A DNA stretch of 37,154 bases from an uncultured Oscillibacter sp. (GTDB taxonomy: Bacteria > Bacillota > Clostridia > Oscillospirales > Oscillospiraceae), in contig CAJUDV010000022.1 of NCBI GenBank assembly GCA_910585385.1, forward strand, positions 1 through 37,154. Direction: 5' to 3'. Shown here piece by piece: positions 23,132-30,048 of this stretch (positions within the stretch are counted from its first letter, which is position 1; every line of letters begins with the position of its first letter). Below the pieces are notes generated by a model, which searched no databases, was not told where the DNA came from, and saw only the letters and a program-made list of their open reading frames with translations. Both the position numbers and the translations under genes were made by a program.

Positions 23132-23584
23132 TTAGAACGGCAGCTCGCCGTCCTCCTCGCCGATCTCGGCGAAATCGGAGCGGCTCTCCATAGGCGCGGG
23201 GGTTCCCCGGCCGGAGGGCGCCCCATATGGGGGCGGCGCGCCATAGTCGCTGGGGGCGCTGTCCCGCTTGGAGTCTCCAAAATAGATGTTGTCGGCAATT
23301 ACCTCGGCGCTTCTGCGCTTGCTGCCGTTGTTGTCGGTCCAGTCGCGGATCTGCAGCCGGCCCTCCACAATGGCCATGCGGCCCTTGGTGAAGTACTTGC
23401 TGACAAACTCCGCCGTGCCCCGCCAGGCCACGATGTCAATGAAATCTGTCTCCTTCTCTCCGCCCTGGGACTTGAAATCCCGGTCGCAGGCGATGGAGAA
23501 GGACGTGACGGCGGTGCCGCTCTGGGTCCGGCGCAGCTCAGGGTCGCGGGTCAGGCGGCCCATGAGAACGATCCTGTTGAGCAT
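23132..23584 (-). CDS. ssb: Single-stranded DNA-binding protein
   Basis: 150 residues. OB fold in residues 1-105 (MLNRIVLMGRLTRDPELRRT, then FSIACDR, FIDIVAWRGTAEFVSKYFTK and VEGRLQIR), a Gly/Pro-rich disordered tail, and the conserved acidic tip ending DGELPF that binds partner proteins. It lies between rpsF (10-nt gap) and rpsR, the canonical Firmicutes order. Confidence 0.96.
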   Translation of the reverse strand: MLNRIVLMGRLTRDPELRRTQSGTAVTSFSIACDRDFKSQGGEKETDFIDIVAWRGTAEFVSKYFTKGRMAIVEGRLQIRDWTDNNGSKRRSAEVIADNIYFGDSKRDSAPSDYGAPPPYGAPSGRGTPAPMESRSDFAEIGEEDGELPF

Positions 23585-23594
23585 GTGGGCCTCC

Positions 23595-23891
23595 TTATTC
23601 GCCCTTGCAGACGATCATGGAGCGCATGATTCCCTCCGTAATGCCGAGGACGCGGTCCAGCTCCTTGGGGAACTCAGGGCTGCTGGTGAACGTCATCAGC
23701 ACGTAGTAGCCGTCGTTCTTGTAGTTGATGGGATAGGCCAGTTTCCGGGCGCCCCACTCCTCCACCTCAACGGCGGAGCCGTGCTGCTCGGCCAGGGCCT
23801 TGAACTTCGCCACCATCGCGGCGATGCTCTCCTCACCCTGTGCAGGGTCGATGATATACACGACCTCGTAATTGGCAGTAACCTTTGCCAT
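23595..23891 (-). CDS. rpsF: 30S ribosomal protein S6
   Basis: 98 residues (usual 95-100). MAKVTANYEVVYIIDPAQGE, GARKLAYPINYKNDGYYVLM and the C-terminal RVLGITEGIMRSMIV are diagnostic. The frame is open upstream to 23954, but ATG 23891 has AGGAGG 7-8 nt upstream. First gene of the operon. Confidence 0.96.
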   Translation of the reverse strand: MAKVTANYEVVYIIDPAQGEESIAAMVAKFKALAEQHGSAVEVEEWGARKLAYPINYKNDGYYVLMTFTSSPEFPKELDRVLGITEGIMRSMIVCKGE

Positions 23892-23969
23892 GTTTGCACC
23901 TCCTTTTGGACAAATGGCCCCCGCTCTTTGGCGGGAGCAAGGATATGCCCGCATGATACGAGCTTTATT

Positions 23970-23997
23970 ATTATACAGGACTGGGGAGAAATGTCAA
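23970..23997 (-). promoter_or_regulatory. Promoter of rpsF-ssb-rpsR
   Basis: Minus strand TTGACA (23997-23992), 16 nt, TATAAT (23975-23970), both consensus. The leader of about 70 nt contains a CCCGC/GCGGG hairpin just before the ribosome binding site, where S6:S18 autoregulatory leaders sit in other bacteria; I cannot confirm the conserved binding motif. Confidence 0.85.
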
Positions 23998-24092
23998 GAA
24001 AAATATCGGCAGGCGCTTATATTTCTCAGCCGCCAGCCGTATTTTTCCGCCGGCGGACAATCAAATTCTCTCCAGCACGGGGGATGGGCAGG

Positions 24093-24122
24093 AAAAAAGC
24101 CGCGGGTCTCTGGCCCGCGGCT
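24093..24122 (-). terminator. Second minus-strand terminator downstream of the 27-codon gene
   Basis: Minus strand AGCCGCGGG / CCCGCGGCT (24122-24114 / 24106-24098), 7-nt loop, followed by six T (24098-24093). It closes a 110-nt segment (24123-24205) with small hairpins (GGGTG-aga-CACCC; ACGAT/ATCGT) but no supported ORF. Confidence 0.75.
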
Positions 24123-24205
24123 GGATTGGCGCGTCTTGGAAAAGTACCGGAAAACGATCTATCGTAAACGGGTGTCTCACCCAAACGTCCATACAATCCG
24201 CGGAT

Positions 24206-24238
24206 AAAAACAAAAAGCCCACGCCATCTCCGGCGTGG
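24206..24238 (-). terminator. Terminator of the 27-codon gene
   Basis: Minus strand CCACGCC / GGCGTGG (24238-24232 / 24225-24219), 6-nt loop, then CTTTTTGTTTTT down to 24206. It starts 13 nt after the small ORF stop. Confidence 0.78.
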
Positions 24239-24250
24239 TGTCACGGGTTT

Positions 24251-24334
24251 TTACCGCTCACTTTCGGACCAGGTCTCGCCTACGAAAATCAGGTCGTCCA
24301 CGTCGCCATATACTGGGTACTTGATCTCTTTCAT
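24251..24334 (-). CDS. Small peptide of 27 residues, unknown
   Basis: Begins MKEIKYPVYGDVDDLIFVGE and ends TWSESER. The peptide is acidic, has no cysteines, no signal peptide and no membrane segment. AAGGAG lies 9 nt before the ATG, a consensus promoter (TTGCAA-17-TATAAT) starts transcription about 30 nt upstream of it, and a terminator follows 13 nt after the stop, so this is a complete independent gene. It is divergent from the YciI-like gene. I do not recognise the sequence; a regulatory or signalling peptide, or a precursor of a modified peptide, are possible, but no modifying enzyme or exporter lies next to it. Confidence 0.6.
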   Translation of the reverse strand: MKEIKYPVYGDVDDLIFVGETWSESER

Positions 24335-24372
24335 AGCACTTCTCTCCTTTCTTTGCTTTAGAGGTTGTGTCC

Positions 24373-24401
24373 ATTATAGCACGGTTTTTTCCAAATTGCA
24401 A
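24373..24401 (-). promoter_or_regulatory. Strong promoter of the 27-codon gene
   Basis: Minus strand TTGCAA (24401-24396), 17 nt, TATAAT (24378-24373). Same hexamers and spacing as the holB promoter. Confidence 0.8.
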
Positions 24402-24415
24402 CCACAATTTGTGGT
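24401..24415. promoter_or_regulatory. Perfect 15-bp palindrome adjoining the small-gene promoter
   Basis: ACCACAA-T-TTGTGGT, whose first base is the outer base of the -35 box. A further short inverted repeat TTGCC/GGCAA follows at 24420-24433. The position fits a repressor or activator site. Confidence 0.6.
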
Positions 24416-24532
24416 AGAATTGCCAAAGGGCAACCTTTTATTTTGTGGAATTCCGGAAGCTTGTTGAGCCGGAGCCCCTGCCGGAGCGCAATTTTTCCAG
24501 AGGCTCCGCCGTTTCTTTGTGTATTTTTTCTC

Positions 24533-24562
24533 TCGCAAAGGCACAGCCTGTTGTGCTATAAT
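24533..24562 (+). promoter_or_regulatory. Probable promoter of the YciI-like gene
   Basis: TATAAT (24557-24562) with a weak TCGCAA (24533-24538) at 18 nt. The spacer contains an inverted repeat GCACA (24541-24545) / TGTGC (24552-24556) directly before the -10, a possible operator. Confidence 0.5.
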
Positions 24563-24618
24563 ATTTAATATGGTATCAAAGACGCGGGCAGAGGTTGATT
24601 TTTGAGAGGAGATGACCT

Positions 24619-24921
24619 ATGGACAGCTGGCTGTACGTGATGTTCATTGAAAAGACCAAGACCTACAACAGGCTCACCAAGGCCGCGGTGGAGCGGCACG
24701 TCGCTAATTTGAAAAAGCTGGACGACGCCGGTTATCTGGAGCTGGGCGGCGCTTTCAAAGGATACCCCGGCGTTGCCGGAATGTATGTTCTGCGGGCGGG
24801 GAGCTACGAGGAGGCGGAGGAGCTCTGCAAGTCCGAGCCCCTGGTTCTGGAGGGGTTTGCCACATACAAGCTGAAGGCGATGCAGGCGGCCAACCGGGAG
24901 AACAACTATTTGCTCTCATAA
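24619..24921 (+). CDS. YciI-like protein
   Basis: 100 residues. The pattern RLTKAAVERHVANLKKLDDA through GYLELGGAFKGYPGVAGMYV and EEAEELCKSEPL fits the dimeric alpha-beta barrel fold of YciI/muconolactone-isomerase-like proteins, with a conserved His in the ERHV segment. Bacterial YciI proteins have no firm general function. AGAGGAG lies 7-8 nt before ATG 24619. It is divergent from the 27-codon gene and 73 nt upstream of the phosphoesterase. Confidence 0.7.
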   Translation: MDSWLYVMFIEKTKTYNRLTKAAVERHVANLKKLDDAGYLELGGAFKGYPGVAGMYVLRAGSYEEAEELCKSEPLVLEGFATYKLKAMQAANRENNYLLS

Positions 24922-24994
24922 GGGAGCACGGGCTGGGCGCGGCGCGTCCGCGCTGCGTTCTTGTATCGACATTCATGAGGAGGCGTCCGCGTCT

Positions 24995-25852
24995 ATGGCA
25001 GACCGTCCACAAAAGCGCCGTCCCCTGCGGGCGCTGTGCATTCTCACGCTTCTGGTCCTGGCGGCCGCGCTGTTTATCCGCTGGGACAACACGGCTTTGC
25101 AGGTCACCCGGTTCGACCCGGTCTTTGCCGGACTGCCGGCGGGCTTTGACGGCTGCCGCCTGGTGGTGCTCAGCGACCTCCACGGCGGGGAGTTCGGCCG
25201 GGGGAATGAGGAGCTTTTGGCCGCCGTGGCGGAGACCGCGCCGGATTATATCTTCTACCTGGGGGACCTGGAGGACCAATACCGGGGCCCCAGGGAGGGT
25301 TACGCGGAGGAGATTGCGGAGGGCCTGGGGGCCATCGCGCCGCTGTACTACGTCACCGGAAACCACGAGTGGGCCATCGGGGACGTGCCGGAGCTGAAGG
25401 AGCGTCTGGAAGCCTGCGGGGCCCGGGTGCTGAGCAACGAGTTCGTCACACTGGAGCGGAACGGGGACACGGTTGTCCTGGCGGGCATTGACGACCCCAA
25501 CGGCTACGCCGACCAGAAGACCCCGGAACAGGTGGCGGCGGAGGTCTACGCCGCCTGGGGGGACCCCTTCTGGCTGCTGCTGGCCCACCGGAACAACCAT
25601 TTTGCGGACCAGTACAGTCGGCTGGGGGCGGACCTGGTGCTCTCGGGTCACGGCCACGGCGGGATTATCCGCCTGCCCTTTACGGATGGACTCCTCTCCG
25701 TAGACCGGACGTTTTTTCCCTCCTATACGGCGGGGCTCTACGAGGAGAACGGCTCGGCGCTGTTCGTCACCCGGGGACTGGGGAACTCGGGGCCCACCTT
25801 TCGGCTGTTTAACCGCCCGGAGATCGCGGTGGTGACGCTGCGGTCATCTTAG
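24995..25852 (+). CDS. Membrane-anchored metallophosphoesterase
   Basis: 285 residues. One N-terminal membrane helix (about 11-29) places the catalytic domain outside the cell. Calcineurin-like motifs in order: SDLHGG (about 59-64), GDLED (about 90-94), GNHEW (about 122-126), LLAHR (about 197-201) and SGHGHGG (about 217-223), covering all dinuclear-metal ligands. The arrangement matches YkuE/LpxH-like membrane phosphoesterases; the substrate is unknown. GAGGAGG is 12 nt before ATG 24995, a rather long spacing. Its last 9 bases overlap the end of the convergent small gene. Confidence 0.87.
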   Translation: MADRPQKRRPLRALCILTLLVLAAALFIRWDNTALQVTRFDPVFAGLPAGFDGCRLVVLSDLHGGEFGRGNEELLAAVAETAPDYIFYLGDLEDQYRGPREGYAEEIAEGLGAIAPLYYVTGNHEWAIGDVPELKERLEACGARVLSNEFVTLERNGDTVVLAGIDDPNGYADQKTPEQVAAEVYAAWGDPFWLLLAHRNNHFADQYSRLGADLVLSGHGHGGIIRLPFTDGLLSVDRTFFPSYTAGLYEENGSALFVTRGLGNSGPTFRLFNRPEIAVVTLRSS

Positions 25853-26050
25853 AAGCTCCTGGATGGGCAGGGGCGCCCACGCCTGGCGGGCGTCGGAGAG
25901 GTTCATGCCAAGGCACAGGCCCTGATAGAAGGAATAGAGCCCCTGTGCCAGCACGGGGTTTTTTCCAATGTAGCCGGCCCATTTTTCCGGCTCCGGGATG
26001 GTGACCCAGTTGTAATAGAGCTGTTCCACAACTTCTGGAATGTCGTTCAT
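25844..26050 (-). CDS. Conserved-looking 68-residue protein, unknown function
   Basis: MNDIPEVVEQLYYNWVTIPE begins the protein, which is rich in aromatic residues (five Tyr, four Trp) and has no signal peptide. GGAGG lies 7 nt before ATG 26050. It diverges from the XRE regulator with a shared 84-bp control region containing overlapping promoters, an arrangement in which the regulator often controls its neighbour. I do not recognise the family; a toxin-antitoxin role cannot be claimed from the sequence. Confidence 0.65.
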   Translation of the reverse strand: MNDIPEVVEQLYYNWVTIPEPEKWAGYIGKNPVLAQGLYSFYQGLCLGMNLSDARQAWAPLPIQELLR

Positions 26051-26086
26051 AGCGACGCCTCCAAATAATAAGTTTTTTGTGTATTA

Positions 26087-26108
26087 GTATAAAATAATTA
26101 TAATATAC
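26087..26108. promoter_or_regulatory. Palindromic operator with overlapping divergent promoters
   Basis: A 22-bp dyad, GTATA-AA-ATAATTAT-AA-TATAC, symmetrical except for two internal AA pairs. It contains the -10 of both genes: plus TATAAT 26099-26104 (with TTGTGT 26077-26082, 16 nt) and minus TATAAT 26102-26097 (with TTGGCG 26125-26120, 17 nt). Occupancy by one dimer would block both. Confidence 0.65.
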
Positions 26109-26134
26109 GGTTGTTCGTGCGCCAAGGGAGATTT

Positions 26135-26362
26135 ATGGATTTCGCGGAGAGAATCCGGAGGCTTCGGAGAGCAGAGCATCTGACGCAGGCTGCGCTTGCC
26201 CAAAAGATTGGCCTGACTACCCGGGGGTATCAAGATATAGAATTGGGTTCCCTGCCAAGGTATGAAAATCTGCTTCGGATTGCAGAGTATTATGATGTCT
26301 CAGTGGACTGGCTTATGGGCCGGACTGAGGACCGGTATGCCCACCGGGGCAAGGCGGAGTAG
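26135..26362 (+). CDS. Small XRE-family regulator
   Basis: 75 residues, essentially a single Cro/CI-type helix-turn-helix (IRRLRRAEHLTQAALAQKIG, then LTTRGYQDIELG and the DWLMGRTED end). ATG 26135 follows AGGGAG at a short spacing of 4 nt; GTG 26117 is an alternative. It likely represses from the palindrome at 26087-26108. It is followed after 32 nt by the outer hairpin of the inverted repeat element. Confidence 0.82.
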   Translation: MDFAERIRRLRRAEHLTQAALAQKIGLTTRGYQDIELGSLPRYENLLRIAEYYDVSVDWLMGRTEDRYAHRGKAE

Positions 26363-26365
26363 GTG

Positions 26366-27114
26366 TTTGCCCTGAGGGGCGGGGCGGGAGATTCAGCCAT
26401 GATGATGGCTGGGCAATGCACCCCCCATTTTCTTTTTTCTCCTCTTGCGGAGAAAAAAGAAAACGGGCCGTGCACGGTCCAAAAGAAAAAAGAGACGCTG
26501 GCACGAATTTGACCTCGAGGGTCAAATTGTGCCAAAATGCGGGGGCTGGCCTGAATCGGTGCCAAGGTGAATTGCCGGCCCTCTACCGGCTGCGTCTTAC
26601 CCCGTTTCGCCCAGAACCGCTCTGCCGCATTTGTGAGTACCTCCGAGGTGGTTTTGCTGCTTTGACGCAAGGCCCCTAGCGCCTCTTCCCGCGCTTCGCG
26701 CCTAGTCCCAGCCGTACGGGAAAGAACGTTCGTCTACCGGCGGTAGGAGGGTGGTCCTACCCAAACGTGCCAGAGTAGGCGCGAAGCGCGGGAAGAGAAA
26801 GAAGTCCATGCGTCCACGCACCAAAACAACTTCGGAGGCAGTGACAGATGCGGGGGAGCGCCTCCGCAAGGAACGCTGTCAAGCGCACCCTGCAGAAGAT
26901 CGGCAAGTCCTATGGGCACTGGTTCAGGCCAGCCCCTGTACTTTGGGCGAAACTTGACCCTTGCGGTCAAGTTCTCGCCCCCAGCGTCTTTTTCTCTTTT
27001 GGACCGTGCACGGCCCGTTTTCTCTTTTTCTGCGCACAGAAAAAGAGAAAATGGGGGGTGCATTCCCAGCACGGCAAAGCCGTGCGCCCCCGTCCCCGCC
27101 CGCGGCGGACATCC
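26366..27114. repeat. Two inverted copies of a roughly 340-nt structured element
   Basis: The whole 790-base gap between the XRE gene and mnmG is a near-palindrome centred at 26740. Exact anchors are a 22-bp arm (26683-26704 / 26776-26797), the self-complementary 16-mer GGGCCGTGCACGGTCC (26465-26480) matched by its complement at 27001-27016, and TGCACCCCCCATTTTC (26417-26432) matched at 27047-27062. Each copy has three hairpins at mirrored positions: 26394-26411 and 27069-27085; 26428-26463 and 27018-27051; 26500-26533 and 26945-26980. The sequences of these hairpins differ between copies but pairing is kept (in the second, 5 of 15 pairs differ and all are compensated). The inner 170 nt are colinear and about 60 percent identical. 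No credible protein is encoded. It is probably a dispersed repeat or structured RNA element. Confidence 0.8.
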
Positions 27115-27117
27115 CCC

Positions 27118-27137
27118 GTCCCCCTTACCAGGGGGAC
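27118..27137 (+). other. Hairpin just before the mnmG ribosome binding site
   Basis: GTCCCCC (27118-27124) / GGGGGAC (27131-27137), 6-nt loop, ending 6 nt before AAGGAG. No T tract. It could affect mnmG translation or be the distal part of the repeat element. Confidence 0.5.
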
Positions 27138-27153
27138 ATTCTAAGGAGCGCCT

Positions 27154-29019
27154 ATGCAGGAATTTCAAGCAGGAAAATTCGATATAGCCGTCATCGGCGC
27201 GGGCCATGCCGGCATTGAGGCAGCCCTGGCGGCGGCCCGCCTGGGGCTGGAGACCGTGGTCTTCACCATCAACCTGGACGCCGTGGGCAACATGCCCTGC
27301 AACCCCGCTGTCGGCGGCACCGGCAAGGGCCACCTGGTCCGGGAGCTGGACGCCCTGGGGGGCGAGATGGCGAAGGCCGCCGACGCCTGCTGCATCCAGT
27401 ACCGGCTGCTGAACAGGGGCAAGGGCCCCGCCGTCTGGTCCCTCCGGGCCCAGGCCGACCGGCGGAGGTACCAGGCCTATATGAAGCGCGCCCTGGAGCG
27501 GCAGGAACACCTCACCGTCCGCCAGGGGGAGGTGACGGAGATCCGCGCCGAAAACGGCGCCGTCTCCGCCGTCGTCCTGGCCACCGGGGCCGTGTTTGAG
27601 ACAAAGGCCGTCATCCTGGCCACCGGCACCTACCTCTCCGGCCGCACCATCGTGGGGGAGTGGGTGGAGGACTCCGGCCCCGACGGGATGCACGCCGCGG
27701 TCCGCCTGACGGAGTCCCTCTTAAAGCTGGGGCTGCCCCTGCGGCGGTTCAAGACCGGCACCCCGCCCCGGGTAAACGCCCGCACCGTAGATTTTGACGA
27801 GATGGAGCTCCAGCCCGGGGACGCGCTGCCAGTGCCCTTTTCCTACTCCACCGCGGACCCGCCGGCAAACAAAGCGGTCTGCTGGCTCACCTGGACCACG
27901 GAGGAGACCAAACGGATTATTCAGGAGAACCTGCACCGGGCCCCCATGTACTCCGGCCTCATTGAGGGCGTGGGGCCCCGGTACTGCCCCTCCTTTGAGA
28001 CGAAGATCGTCCGCTTTCCGGACAAGCTCCGGCACCAGCTGTTTGTGGAGCCCATGGGACTGGATACGGAGGAGCTGTACATCCAGGGCTTCTCCTCCTC
28101 CATGCCGGAGGAGGTGCAGGTCCGGATGCTCCACAGCGTACCGGGGCTCCGCCGCGCCGTCATGACCCGGCCCGCCTACGCCATTGAGTACGACTGCGTC
28201 GACCCCCTGGCCCTGGCCCCCACCCTGGAGGTGAAGGCCCTGCCGGGATTGTACGGCGCGGGGCAGTTCAACGGGTCCTCCGGCTACGAGGAGGCGGCGG
28301 TCCAGGGCTTCGTGGCCGGGGTCAACGCCGCCCGGAAAATACGGGGGCAGTCCCCCTTCATCCTCTCCCGGTCGGAGGCCTACATCGGGACCCTCATCGA
28401 CGACCTGGTGACCAAGGGCACCGACGAGCCCTACCGCATCATGACCTCCCGCAGCGAGTACCGGCTTCTCCTCCGGCAGGACAACGCCGATCTGCGGCTG
28501 ACGGGGCGGGGGCATGACATCGGCCTGGTACCGGAGGAGCGCCTGCGGGCCGTGGAGGAGAAGTACGCGGCGGTGGAGGCGGAGATCAGGCGGCTGACCC
28601 GCACCGGGGTGTCCCCCAGTCCGGCGCTGTCCGCCTTTCTCACGGAGAAGGGCACCACGGACGCCGCCGACGGCTGCGCCCTCATCGCCCTGCTGCGGCG
28701 GCCCCAGCTCCACTACGAGGAGCTTGCCCCCTTCGATCCCGGCCGGCCGGATCTGCCGCCGGAGGTGAGGGAGCAGGTGGAGATCTCGGTGAAGTACGAG
28801 GGCTACATCCGGCGCCAGCAGAAGCAGGTGGAGGACTTTCAAAAGATGGAGTCCCACAAGCTGCCGCCGGACCTGGAGTACAGCTCCATCCAGGGCCTGC
28901 GGCTGGAGGCCAGGGAGAAGCTGAACGCCGTGCGGCCCCTGGACCTGGGGCAGGCGTCCCGGATCTCCGGCGTGTCCCCGGCGGACGTCGCGGCGCTGAT
29001 GATCTATCTGGAGCGGTAG
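27154..29019 (+). CDS. mnmG: tRNA uridine-5-carboxymethylaminomethyl(34) synthesis enzyme MnmG
   Basis: 621 residues, normal length. FAD site GAGHAGIEAALAAARLG (about 15-31), the conserved NMPCNPAVGGTGKGHLVREL, FKTGTPPRVN, and CPSFETKIVRFPDK segments, and the C-terminal helical domain with EYSSIQGLRLEAREKL are all present. With MnmE it modifies the wobble uridine of several tRNAs. ATG 27154 follows AAGGAG at 6-7 nt. Here it is not next to mnmE or rsmG; it lies directly behind the repeat element and 111 nt before era. Confidence 0.96.
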   Translation: MQEFQAGKFDIAVIGAGHAGIEAALAAARLGLETVVFTINLDAVGNMPCNPAVGGTGKGHLVRELDALGGEMAKAADACCIQYRLLNRGKGPAVWSLRAQADRRRYQAYMKRALERQEHLTVRQGEVTEIRAENGAVSAVVLATGAVFETKAVILATGTYLSGRTIVGEWVEDSGPDGMHAAVRLTESLLKLGLPLRRFKTGTPPRVNARTVDFDEMELQPGDALPVPFSYSTADPPANKAVCWLTWTTEETKRIIQENLHRAPMYSGLIEGVGPRYCPSFETKIVRFPDKLRHQLFVEPMGLDTEELYIQGFSSSMPEEVQVRMLHSVPGLRRAVMTRPAYAIEYDCVDPLALAPTLEVKALPGLYGAGQFNGSSGYEEAAVQGFVAGVNAARKIRGQSPFILSRSEAYIGTLIDDLVTKGTDEPYRIMTSRSEYRLLLRQDNADLRLTGRGHDIGLVPEERLRAVEEKYAAVEAEIRRLTRTGVSPSPALSAFLTEKGTTDAADGCALIALLRRPQLHYEELAPFDPGRPDLPPEVREQVEISVKYEGYIRRQQKQVEDFQKMESHKLPPDLEYSSIQGLRLEAREKLNAVRPLDLGQASRISGVSPADVAALMIYLER

Positions 29020-29130
29020 GAAGGCCTTTTCCGCTGCAGGTCTCCGCAGGGGCGGATATTTTGAAGATACAATTCCATGATTGGGACAAATAAATTGCTT
29101 GACAATTGAGAAAGTTGAGGATCACCTGAC

Positions 29131-30030
29131 ATGAACAAGATCAAAAATGTGGCCATGGTCACCGTCTGCGGACGGCCCAATGTGGGCAAGTCCAGCCTCA
29201 CCAACGCCCTGGTGGGGGAGAAGGTGGCCATCGTCTCCAACAAGGCCCAGACCACCCGCAACCGCATCTACGGCGTGGTGAACCGGGGGGACACCCAGTT
29301 CATCCTGCTGGACACCCCGGGCCTCCACCGGCCCAAGTCCGCGTTGGGGGACTACATGGTGAAGGTGGTCACCGCCAGCCTCAGCGACGTGGACTGCGCC
29401 CTTCTGCTGGTGGAGCCCATCCCCCACGTGGGGGGGCCGGAGAGGGCCCTCATCGGCCGCATCCGGGAGGAGAAGATCCCCTGCATTCTGTGCGTCAACA
29501 AGATCGACACCGTGGAGCCGGCGGCGCTGCTGCCGGTGATTGCCGCCTATAACGAGGCCTGGGACGGCTTTGACGCCATCATCCCCATCTCCGCCCATAC
29601 CGGCGGCGGGCTGGACGAGCTGATGGAGGAGCTGCAAAAATACGCCCAGGAGGGCCCCCAGCTCTTCCCCGACGGGGAGACCTCCGACCAGCCGGAGCGG
29701 CAGGTCGTGGGAGAGCTGCTGCGGGAGAAGCTCCTTTTGTGCCTGGACAAGGAGATCCCCCACGGCACCGCCGTGGAGATCACGAAGTTCTCGGAGCGGG
29801 ACACCGGCGTCATCGACGTGGAGGCCACCATCTACTGCGAGAAGGCCAGCCACAAGGGCATCATCATCGGCAAGCAGGGGGCCATGCTGAAAAAGATCAG
29901 CTCCATGGCCCGCCACGATATGGAGAGGTTCATGGGGGCCAAGATCTACCTGGAGACCTGGGTGAAGGTCAAGGAAAATTGGAGGGACAACGTGAACTAC
30001 GTCCGGAGCCTGGGATACCGGGAGGACTGA
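29131..30030 (+). CDS. era: GTPase Era
   Basis: 299 residues. G1 GRPNVGKS (about 12-19), G2 Thr within KAQTTRNRI, G3 DTPG, G4 NKID and G5 SAHTG, followed by the KH domain with IIIGKQGAMLKKI (about 247-259). Era binds 16S rRNA and helps 30S assembly. The ribosome binding site is poor (GAGG about 11 nt upstream), the spacer from mnmG is AT-rich, and TTGACA at 29099-29104 has no good -10 before the start. Followed by the oxidase-fold gene after 18 nt. Confidence 0.95.
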   Translation: MNKIKNVAMVTVCGRPNVGKSSLTNALVGEKVAIVSNKAQTTRNRIYGVVNRGDTQFILLDTPGLHRPKSALGDYMVKVVTASLSDVDCALLLVEPIPHVGGPERALIGRIREEKIPCILCVNKIDTVEPAALLPVIAAYNEAWDGFDAIIPISAHTGGGLDELMEELQKYAQEGPQLFPDGETSDQPERQVVGELLREKLLLCLDKEIPHGTAVEITKFSERDTGVIDVEATIYCEKASHKGIIIGKQGAMLKKISSMARHDMERFMGAKIYLETWVKVKENWRDNVNYVRSLGYRED

Positions 30031-30048
30031 GAAGAAGGAGGGCGCTCC

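Noticed and set aside
24026..24244. 72-codon minus-strand frame downstream of the small peptide gene
   Set aside because: It begins inside a terminator, has no ribosome binding site and spans a second terminator.
26290..26670. Minus-strand frame of 126 codons in the left repeat arm
   Set aside because: It runs through hairpin stems and into the complement of the XRE gene, has no ribosome binding site and no third-position bias compared with the other arm.
26734..27693. Minus-strand frame of 319 codons across the right repeat arm and the mnmG start
   Set aside because: It is mostly the complement of mnmG and of the structured repeat; no start signal.
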